Below are positions 57,609-64,000 of a stretch of 64,000 nucleotides of DNA, in pieces (position 1 is the stretch's first letter; every line of letters begins with the position of its first letter). The notes under the pieces are model-generated. The model was given only the letters and a program-made list of their open reading frames with translations. It was not told the DNA's origin and did not search any database. Location: positions 3,854,001 to 3,918,000 of the forward strand of contig NZ_WBOF01000001.1 of NCBI RefSeq assembly GCF_009569385.1, in the 5' to 3' direction. This DNA comes from Streptomyces kaniharaensis (lineage in GTDB: Bacteria > Actinomycetota > Actinomycetes > Streptomycetales > Streptomycetaceae). The position numbers were made by a program, and so were the translations under genes.

Positions 57609-58538
57609 TCAGCGCGACTGCTGGGCGGGCACGCCCATGGTGTCGTCGTTCGGCAGCGAGGCGGCGGCCACGGCCGCGCCGGTCAGCGTCGCCAGCATCT
57701 CGCGGACGTTGGTCAGCTGGGCGTTGATGCTGTCGCGGCGGTTGGTCAGCGCCGCCAGCTCGCGCTCGGATTCGCTGCGGATGCGGTCCGCCTTGGCGTT
57801 GGCGTCCGCCACGATGTCCTCGGACTGGCGCTGGGCCGTCTCGACGGTCTGGCGGGCGCGGCGCTCGGCGTCGGTGCGCAGCTTCTCGGCCTCCAGGCGC
57901 AGCTGCTCGGCCCGGTGCTCGATCTCGGCGAGGCGCTTCTCCGCCTTGGCCTGACGGGCCGCCAGGTCGCGCTCGGACTGCTCGCGGCGCTTGGCCAGGT
58001 TGGTCTCGAACTCCAGCGCGGCCTGGGCGGCCTTGGTGCGGGTGTCCTCGAAGAGGGCGTCCGCCTCCTCGCGCTTGTTCTGGGCGTCCTTGTTGGCCTC
58101 GGCGCGCAGCTGGGCGCTGTCGCTCTTCGCCTTGTCGACGATCCGCATGCCCTCGTCCTCCGCCTTGGCCTTGCGGTCCTTGGCGTAGTTCTCGGCCTCG
58201 GTGCGGATCTGCTGCGCGGCGGCCTCGGCCAGCTCGCGGTGCTGCTCGGCGGCGCGGTGCGCCTCGTCGCGCAGGTCCTTGGCCTCCTCCTCGGCGAGGC
58301 GCAGGATCTTCTCGACCCGGGCGCCGAGACCGGCGTACGAGGGCTCCGCCTCGGTGACCGCCGCCTGGGCGGTCTGGGTTTCCAGGTGGAGCTCCTCGAT
58401 GCGCTTCTCCAGCGCACTGATCCGGGTCAAGGCACTGTCACGGTCGGCCACCAGCTTGGTGATCCGCTCGTCGACCTGGGCGCGCTCGTACCCACGGCGC
58501 ACCAGGTCGAAGCCGTGAGGGGAGTGACTGTCGCTCAT
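57609..58538 (-). CDS. filp: FilP-like intermediate-filament-type coiled-coil protein
   Basis: A 309-residue protein that is coiled coil over most of its length (about 25-265), rich in Ala, Glu, Arg and Lys. FilP of Streptomyces (about 310 residues) forms a cytoskeletal network behind the hyphal tip, interacts with DivIVA and adds stiffness. The short N-terminal segment M-S-D-S-H-S-P-H-G-F-D-L-V-R-R-G-Y-E-R matches the conserved head, similar to DivIVA-like N-termini, and the C-terminal tail is non-coiled. It is next to scy on the same strand with a 107-base gap, the order known in S. coelicolor. Confidence 0.9.
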   Translation of the reverse strand: MSDSHSPHGFDLVRRGYERAQVDERITKLVADRDSALTRISALEKRIEELHLETQTAQAAVTEAEPSYAGLGARVEKILRLAEEEAKDLRDEAHRAAEQHRELAEAAAQQIRTEAENYAKDRKAKAEDEGMRIVDKAKSDSAQLRAEANKDAQNKREEADALFEDTRTKAAQAALEFETNLAKRREQSERDLAARQAKAEKRLAEIEHRAEQLRLEAEKLRTDAERRARQTVETAQRQSEDIVADANAKADRIRSESERELAALTNRRDSINAQLTNVREMLATLTGAAVAAASLPNDDTMGVPAQQSR

Positions 58539-58645
58539 GGGGTTCTGGGCTTCCTGTCGTCAAACCGCTGAGGTGGTTGAGGGAATCCTGACACGGTACC
58601 GGAGTGTCGACGGCGAAATGCCGATGTCTCGCGGACAATGTCCGC

Positions 58646-61600
58646 TCAATCGGGTGGTGCGCTCTTGGAACGATTGCCGCCCGATCGGGGGGCGCCAACT
58701 CCGGCACCGGCCTTGGCACCCCCGTCCTTCTTGCTCTTTCCCCCGTTAGCCTGTGCGACCGGTGACGGCGCCTCGAACGCCTCCAGTGCGGACAGCACGT
58801 CCTGGACCCTGGAGATCTCGGTGTTGATGTCCTTGCGACGGCGCACCAGTTCGTCGAGCTCGCGCCGGCCCTCGGTGGTGACCCGCTCCGCCTCGGTGCG
58901 CGCCTCGTCGAGCAGCCGCTCGGCCTCCGCCTTGGCGGCCTCGACCTTCTCCTGCGCCGTGCGGTCGGCGGCCTGCAGCCGCTTCTCCGCCTCGGCGGAG
59001 GCGTTCTCCAGCCGCTCCTCCGCCTCGTCCTGCGACGACTGCAGCTTCGCCTCGGCCTTCTCGATGAGCGCCTCGGCGCGGTCGGTCGACGTGGCGAGCT
59101 TGGTCTCCGCCTCCTTCAGCAGGCCCTCGGCCTTGCGGACGGCGGAGAGCCGGACCTTGCTGGCCTCGGCGGACGCCTCCGACGTCAGCTCGTTGGCCCG
59201 CTCCTCGGCGGCGGCGACCAGGGCCGCCGCCCGCTCCTCGGCCTCGGCGACGGTGGCGACCGCCTGCTCCTCGGCCTCGGTGAGCTGCTCCTGAGCGGCC
59301 GTCACCAGCGCGTCCACGCGCTCGCCGGCCGACTTCATGGCCGCCGCGTTCTCCTTGCGGGCCCGCTCGTGCAGCGCCTCCACCTCGGCGTCGGTGCGCT
59401 CGCGCAGCTCCTCGGCGCGCTCGCGGATCGCGGTGGCGTCCCGGCGGGCCTCGGCGAGCAGCGCGTCGGCGTCGGCGCGGCCCTTCTCCACCTCGCCCGA
59501 GGCGGCCGCCTCGCCGGCGGCGACCAGCCGGTCGGCCTCCTTGCGGGCGGCGGCGACCATCGCGTCCGCCTGCTCCTCGGCGGCGGCGGTGGTGGCCAGC
59601 GCGGTGGTCTGGGCGTCTTCGCCGAGCGACTCGGCGTCGGCGAAGGCCTTCTCCAGGACGGACTTGGCCTGCTCGCGGGTGGCCTTGTCGAACTGCTCGG
59701 CGGCCTCCCGGATCTCCGCGTCGTAGGCGTCGGCGCGGGAGCGGGTGGCGGCGTCGTACTCGTCCGCGAGGGTGCGGGTGGCGAGCGCGTACTCCTCGGC
59801 CTCGGAGCGCAGCGTGGCGGCGAGCTCCTCGGCGTCGGCGACCAGGGCGGCGGACCGCTCCTCGGCGTCGGCGACCGTCCGGGCCGCCTGCGCCTCGGCG
59901 TCGGTGCGCAGCTGGTCGGCGGCCTCCCGGGCGGTGCGCAGCTCGGCGTCGGCCTCGGCGCGCAGCTGCTCGTCGTAGGCCTGGGCCTCGGCGCGCTCCC
60001 GGCCGAGTTCGGCTTCGGCGGCCTCGCGCTCGGCGGCCAGTTCCAGCTCGGTCTGCTCGCGCAGGGCGGCCGTCTCGGCGGCGGTGCGGGCACGCAGGTC
60101 GGCGGTCTCGCGGTCGGCGAGTTCGCGCTGCTCGGTGGTCTCCCGCTCGGCTTCGGCGCGCAGGTCGGCGGCGGCCTGCTCGGCCTGCTCGCGGACCTCG
60201 GCGGCCTCGCGCTCGGCGGCGGCCTTCAGCTCGGCGATCTGCTGGGAGGCGGCCTCGTGCATACCGGCCACCGACTGGCGGACCTCGGCGGCCTCGTCCT
60301 CGGCGGTCTCGACCAGGACGGCGCCCTCGGCCCTGGCCGCGGCGACCAGCTCCTCGCCGTCGGTCCGGGCCTGCTCCAGGACGGCGGTGGCCTCGGCGCG
60401 GATGGTGTCGGCGGTGGCGCGGGCCTCGGACAGCTCGCGGCCGGCCTCGGCGCGGACCGTCTCGGCCTGCTCGTTCGCCAGCGCCAGCTCGGCGGCGGCC
60501 TTCTCGCGCACCTCCTCGGCAGCCCGGGCGGCCTCGGCCTGCTGCTGCTCGGCGGTGGTCCGGGCGGACTCCAGCAGCTCCTCGGCCTCGGTGCGCAGGG
60601 CCGCCGTTTCGGTGGCGGTGCGTTCGGCGAGGTCGGTGGCGGTCTGCTCGGCTTCGGTGCGGACGCGGTCGGCGTACGCCTCGGCGGCCTCGCGGGCGGC
60701 GGCCGTCTCGGCGGCGGTGCGCTCGGTGAGTTCGGCGGCAGCCTGCTCGGCCTGCGCGCGCACGGCGGCGGTCTCGGTGGCGGTGCGTTCGGCGAGGTCG
60801 GTGGCGGTCTGCTCGGCTTCGGTGCGGACGCGGTCGGCGTACGCCTCGGCGGCCTCGCGGGCGGCGGCCGTCTCGGCGGCGGTGCGCTTGGTGAGCTCGG
60901 CAGCGGCCTGCTCGGCCTGCTCGCGGGCGGTCCGGGCGGCGGCCAGCTGCTCGGCGGTCTCCTCGCGCTCACGCAGCAGCCCGGCGGCGGCAGCCTCGCG
61001 CTCGCGCAGGCTCTCCTCGCGCAGCGCGGCGGCGGCAGCCTCGGCCTCGCCCCGGGTGCGCGCGGCCTCGGTGTCGGCCTCGGTGCGCACGCGCTCGGCC
61101 TCGGCCACGGCGGCGTCACGGACGGCGCTCGCCTCGGCCTGGACGTCGGCCTGCAGGGCGTCCGCGGCGGCGCCCGCCTCGGCTCGCACCCGCTGGTCGA
61201 ACTCGGCTGCTTCGCGCCGGAGTTCGGCGGTCTCGCGTTCGGCGGCGGCGCGGTTCTCGGCGGCCGCGGCCCTGGCGCCGGCGAGGGCGTCCTGGCCCTG
61301 CTGCTCGGCGGCGGAGACGATCTTCCGGGCCTCGGTGCGGGCCCGGTCCAGGGTCTGCTCGGCCCGGCCCTGGGTCTCGGCGGCCTGCTCCTGGGCCTGC
61401 TCGCGCAGCCGCTCGATCTCCCCGGCGGCGCCGGCCCGCAGCTCGTCCGCGTCGGCCTTGGCCTTGGTGAGCAGCTCCTCGGCGTTCTTCGCCGACTCCT
61501 CGATCTGCACGACGGCCTGGCGGCGGGCCTCGCCGCGGACGCGGTCGGCCTCGGCGGCGGCCTGGGCGCGCAGCTCCTCGGCCTCGGCGCGCAGCCGGGC

Positions 61601-63205
61601 CGCCTCGTCCTGCATCCGCTCGATCTGCTCGCGGATCGCGGCGGCGTCGTCCAGGGCGGCGTTCTGGGCCTGCTCGACGGCGGCCTGGGCCTGCTCGCGC
61701 AGGCGCTGCGCCTCGGCGGCGGCCTCGGCACGGATCCGCTCGGCCTCGGCTGCCGCCTCCTTGCGGGCGGTCTCGGCGTCCTGGTTGGCCCGGCCGAGCA
61801 CCTCCTCGGCGGTCTTGGCGGCCTTGGCGAGGTGAACGGTGGCGTCCTTGGCGCCGGCCGCCCGGCCCTCCTCCTCGGCCTCGCTGCGCAGCCGCTGGGC
61901 CTCGGCCTCGGCCTGCGCCCGCAGGTCGGCGAGGTCCCGCTCGGCCTGCGCGCGCAGCTCGGCGATCGCGGCCTCGGCCTCGGCCCGCAGTTCGGCGGCG
62001 ACCGACTCGGCGGTGGCCCGCAGCCGCTCGCTCTCCTCGGCCGCGGCAGCCCTGGCGGCGTCCGCCTCGGCCTGCTTGTTGGCGGCACCCGCGCGGATCG
62101 CCTCGGCCTCGGCGCGGATCTTCTCGGACTCCTTGGTGGCCTGGGCGACCATCCGGGCGACCTCGGCCCGGGCGGTCTGCGAGCGCTGCTCGCTGGCGGC
62201 CTCGCCGTCGGCGACCTTGCGCTCGGCGGCGGCCTCGGCGTCGGCCTGGAGCTGCTCGGCGGCCTGCTCGGCCTGGGCTCGCAGCTCGGCGGCCTCCCGG
62301 CGGGTGCGCTCGGCCTCGGCGATCGCCTCGGCGCGCAGCCGCTCTATCTCGGCCTGCGCGTGCGCGAGCTGCTGCTCGGCGCGGGCCTGCTCGGCGGCGG
62401 CCTGCTCCTTGAGCCGGCCGATCTCGGCGTGCGCGACGGCGAGCTGCTGCTCGGCGGCGGCGTGGGCGTGCGCGAGCTCCTGCTGGGCCTGGCCGCGGGC
62501 GGCGTCCACGTCGGCGGCGGCCTGGGCGCCGGCCTGCTGGGCGTGTTCGGACGCGGCGCGCAGCAGGCGCTCGGCGTCGTTCTGGGCCTTCTTGAGGGCG
62601 GCCTCGGCGGCGGCGTGGGCCTCGCCGCGGGCGGCGTCCACGTCGGCGGCGGTCTGGGCGCGGGCCTGGTCGGCGAGGGCGACGGCCTCGGCGCGGGCGG
62701 CGGCGACCATCCGCTCGGCCTCGGCGCGGGCCTCCTGGAGCAGCCGCTGGGCCTCCTGCTCGCTGCCGGCCCGGGTCTGTTCGGCCCAGCCGCTGACGTG
62801 CTGCTCGGCGCTGCGGCGCAGCTCGGCGAGCTCGTCCTCCAGCTGGCGGCGGCGAGCGGTCAGCTCTGCCTCCAGCCGGGCGGTGCGCTCGGCGGCCTCG
62901 GCCATGATCCGCTGGGTGGCGGCCTGGGATTCGCGCAGCTGGCGTTCGGCGTCGGCGCGCAGCTGCTGGGCCTGCATCTCGGCGGTGCGGAGCATCTGCT
63001 CGGCCTGGCCGGAGACGGCGTCGAAGGCGCGCGGCTGGGCGAGCATGCGACGGGACTCGTGCAGCTTCGCCCGGAGCACCTCCACCTGGTAGGCGAGGTC
63101 CTCGGCATGTTCGACTGCCTTGTCCCGCTCCTTTCGAGTCCGACCCATCTCGGCCTCGAACTGGGAGAGGTGATCGTCAACCTCGTAGCGGTCGTTGCCC
63201 CGCAC
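58646..63205 (-). CDS. scy: Scy, long coiled-coil polarisome organiser
   Basis: A 1519-residue protein, almost wholly coiled coil, Ala/Glu/Arg-rich. Scy (S. coelicolor form about 1326 residues) recruits DivIVA and FilP to hyphal tips and sets tip number, including new branch sites. The N-terminus M-R-G-N-D-R-Y-E-V-D-D-H-L-S-Q-F-E-A-E-M fits the conserved start, here a GTG at 63205 with only a weak ribosome site. Most of the length follows hendecad-type periodicity; a 55-residue block is duplicated near the middle. The extra length over the coelicolor protein is consistent with repeat expansion. A long antisense open frame (59369-63436) is a codon-bias shadow. Confidence 0.92.
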   Translation of the reverse strand: MRGNDRYEVDDHLSQFEAEMGRTRKERDKAVEHAEDLAYQVEVLRAKLHESRRMLAQPRAFDAVSGQAEQMLRTAEMQAQQLRADAERQLRESQAATQRIMAEAAERTARLEAELTARRRQLEDELAELRRSAEQHVSGWAEQTRAGSEQEAQRLLQEARAEAERMVAAARAEAVALADQARAQTAADVDAARGEAHAAAEAALKKAQNDAERLLRAASEHAQQAGAQAAADVDAARGQAQQELAHAHAAAEQQLAVAHAEIGRLKEQAAAEQARAEQQLAHAQAEIERLRAEAIAEAERTRREAAELRAQAEQAAEQLQADAEAAAERKVADGEAASEQRSQTARAEVARMVAQATKESEKIRAEAEAIRAGAANKQAEADAARAAAAEESERLRATAESVAAELRAEAEAAIAELRAQAERDLADLRAQAEAEAQRLRSEAEEEGRAAGAKDATVHLAKAAKTAEEVLGRANQDAETARKEAAAEAERIRAEAAAEAQRLREQAQAAVEQAQNAALDDAAAIREQIERMQDEAARLRAEAEELRAQAAAEADRVRGEARRQAVVQIEESAKNAEELLTKAKADADELRAGAAGEIERLREQAQEQAAETQGRAEQTLDRARTEARKIVSAAEQQGQDALAGARAAAAENRAAAERETAELRREAAEFDQRVRAEAGAAADALQADVQAEASAVRDAAVAEAERVRTEADTEAARTRGEAEAAAAALREESLREREAAAAGLLREREETAEQLAAARTAREQAEQAAAELTKRTAAETAAAREAAEAYADRVRTEAEQTATDLAERTATETAAVRAQAEQAAAELTERTAAETAAAREAAEAYADRVRTEAEQTATDLAERTATETAALRTEAEELLESARTTAEQQQAEAARAAEEVREKAAAELALANEQAETVRAEAGRELSEARATADTIRAEATAVLEQARTDGEELVAAARAEGAVLVETAEDEAAEVRQSVAGMHEAASQQIAELKAAAEREAAEVREQAEQAAADLRAEAERETTEQRELADRETADLRARTAAETAALREQTELELAAEREAAEAELGRERAEAQAYDEQLRAEADAELRTAREAADQLRTDAEAQAARTVADAEERSAALVADAEELAATLRSEAEEYALATRTLADEYDAATRSRADAYDAEIREAAEQFDKATREQAKSVLEKAFADAESLGEDAQTTALATTAAAEEQADAMVAAARKEADRLVAAGEAAASGEVEKGRADADALLAEARRDATAIRERAEELRERTDAEVEALHERARKENAAAMKSAGERVDALVTAAQEQLTEAEEQAVATVAEAEERAAALVAAAEERANELTSEASAEASKVRLSAVRKAEGLLKEAETKLATSTDRAEALIEKAEAKLQSSQDEAEERLENASAEAEKRLQAADRTAQEKVEAAKAEAERLLDEARTEAERVTTEGRRELDELVRRRKDINTEISRVQDVLSALEAFEAPSPVAQANGGKSKKDGGAKAGAGVGAPRSGGNRSKSAPPD
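60609..60888 (-). repeat. 165-bp-period duplication within scy
   Basis: 115 bases (60609-60723) recur without mismatch at 60774-60888, and homology continues beyond. The 165-bp period equals 55 codons, exactly five hendecads, so the coiled-coil register is kept. Confidence 0.9.
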
Positions 63206-63687
63206 TCCGCGGTCCCATCCATCTCCTGGTCGCGTCCTCGACCCGGCCGGTCCCGGGCTCCCGTTGTCCGGGTTCCGGTCCGACTGGTCCTTGCATCCGC
63301 AGTCGCTGAACGCCCCCCGTCAAGCCGGGGCCGCCCGCCGCGGTCGTCGGAGTCCTGGGCGCGGAAGCGCGGCGGTGCCGCGTTCCCCCGTCCGGGTGGA
63401 CTCCTGGGCGAACTCTTGCCTTGTGGAGAATGGTGACAGATCCGTCTTGCGACTGTTCAGCCGTGCCCGCGTAGTGGACTCCCCTGCGACGGGCCGCCGC
63501 CGGAGGGCGGACAGGCCTGTCATCGGCCGTGCCCGTCGCCTCCGTGCCCCGGAGTCTTCGCGCACCTGGGCATTGTAGTGGGAGCGCAGTGCGGGGGAAT
63601 GGCCGCGTGGGGGTTTTCCGGGTTGCCCGGCGAGGTTACTGACGAGTCATGGGGCGCCGCCCGGGGCGAGCGGCACCCCCGGGGGCC
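63206..63687 (-). other. Gene-free region upstream of scy
   Basis: 482 bases between mce and scy on the minus strand. It should hold the scy promoter. A weak GC-rich hairpin (63659-63666 with 63677-63686, bulged) close to the mce stop may terminate that gene. Short frames here show no supported gene. Confidence 0.4.
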
Positions 63688-64000
63688 TCAGTGCTCCTCG
63701 TGAGCGCCCGGTTCGGCGGAGGTGACCAGCTCGGTCAGCACGCCACCGCAGTCCTTGGGGTGCAGGAAGGTGATCCGCGAGCCCATCGAGCCGATCCGCG
63801 GCTGCTCGTAGAGGACACGGACGCCCTTGGACCGGATCGCCTCCGCGTCGCCGTCCACGTCGGCGGTGCCGAAGGCGATGTGGTGCACGCCCTCGCCGTT
63901 CTTCTCCAGCCACTTGGCGACGGTCGAGTCGGGCCGGGTGGGCTCCAGCAGCTGGAGGTAGGAGGCGCCGCCGTCCCCGGTGTCGTTGATCTTGAGCATG
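63688..64000 (-). CDS. mce: Methylmalonyl-CoA epimerase, C-terminal part (5' end outside window)
   Basis: The last 104 residues of a vicinal-oxygen-chelate-fold enzyme that interconverts (S)- and (R)-methylmalonyl-CoA. G-G-A-S-Y-L-Q-L-L-E-P, G-E-G-V-H-H-I-A-F-G-T and H-P-K-D-C-G-G-V-L-T-E-L are characteristic, and the His and Glu in these segments are metal ligands. The ATG near the window edge is internal: in known proteins about 45 residues precede this M-L-K-I-N. In S. coelicolor it likewise neighbours scy. Confidence 0.92.
   Translation of the reverse strand, partial: MLKINDTGDGGASYLQLLEPTRPDSTVAKWLEKNGEGVHHIAFGTADVDGDAEAIRSKGVRVLYEQPRIGSMGSRITFLHPKDCGGVLTELVTSAEPGAHEEH

Noticed and set aside
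58590..58608. GACAC/GTGTC inverted repeat between filP and scy as operator
   Set aside because: Arms of only five bases with a nine-base centre; not distinguishable from chance in this sequence.
60000..62500. Repeats in scy as a CRISPR array
   Set aside because: The repeats are imperfect, in frame, lack unique spacers of constant size and encode coiled coil.
59369..63436. 1355-codon open frame antisense to scy
   Set aside because: It is the Gly/Leu-rich reverse reading of a repetitive coiled-coil gene; a typical high-GC shadow.

Overview
The window is a 64 kb chromosomal segment from a filamentous actinobacterium of the family Streptomycetaceae (Streptomyces or Kitasatospora; I cannot separate the two from this sequence). 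The evidence is the very high G+C content, frequent GTG/TTG starts, Shine-Dalgarno boxes of the GGAGG type, and a gene order from argS to the end of the window that matches, from memory, the core chromosome of Streptomyces coelicolor: argS-lysA-hom-thrC-thrB-rho-LCP-rpmE-prfA-prmC, then the ATP synthase operon, nucS, and the polar-growth coiled-coil genes filP and scy next to methylmalonyl-CoA epimerase. I see no insertion sequences, prophage genes, CRISPR arrays or rRNA.

Layout. 1-16 kb is the more variable part. It holds a truncated MFS exporter, a low-affinity phosphate transporter with a small membrane partner and a PHO-box-like site, a secreted NlpC/P60 wall hydrolase with a Crp-consensus site upstream, a YdeP-type molybdoenzyme, a Ser/Thr kinase, an MBL-fold hydrolase, a FAH-family hydrolase, a TetR regulator divergent from a DUF885 peptidase-like protein, a 14-TM exporter, a PfkB sugar kinase and a secreted trypsin-like protease. 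At 16.2 kb is tRNA-Arg(CCG). 16.4-24 kb carries a stand-alone receiver protein, argS and aspartate-family amino acid genes (lysA, hom, thrC, thrB). 24-35 kb carries rho, an LCP cell-wall ligase, rpmE, prfA, prmC, a threonylcarbamoyl-AMP synthase, a low-molecular-weight phosphatase, a divergent serine hydroxymethyltransferase-like protein and a WecA/MraY-family transferase. 34.9-42.9 kb is the complete ATP synthase operon atpI-B-E-F-H-A-G-D-C. 43-58 kb holds DUF2550, PduO adenosyltransferase, a two-component system, 3-hydroxyacyl-CoA dehydrogenase, a STAS protein, a membrane-anchored P-loop protein, the mismatch endonuclease nucS, an LLM flavin oxidoreductase, an ABC exporter and an alpha/beta hydrolase. 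57.6-63.2 kb is filP and scy on the minus strand, and the window ends inside mce.

How the parts relate. Much of the content serves growth of the hyphal tip and wall: the secreted NlpC/P60 enzyme, the LCP ligase, the WecA-like lipid-carrier enzyme, FilP and Scy. Energy supply (atp) and phosphate uptake (pit) appear to carry recognisable global-regulator sites. The TGTGA-N6-TCACA type site occurs upstream of both the wall hydrolase and, in near-perfect form, the ATP synthase operon, which suggests shared Crp control. The atp operon has hairpins in four of its intercistronic gaps, probably setting subunit stoichiometry.

The most unusual observations are the serine hydroxymethyltransferase-like protein that has lost the PLP-pairing aspartate and the stacking histidine, the membrane-anchored P-loop protein whose Walker A lysine is arginine and which sits beside an orphan STAS protein, and the direct-repeat and palindromic sites upstream of the MBL-fold and thrB genes. 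I found no clear-cut new multi-gene system; most of the window is conserved housekeeping sequence.
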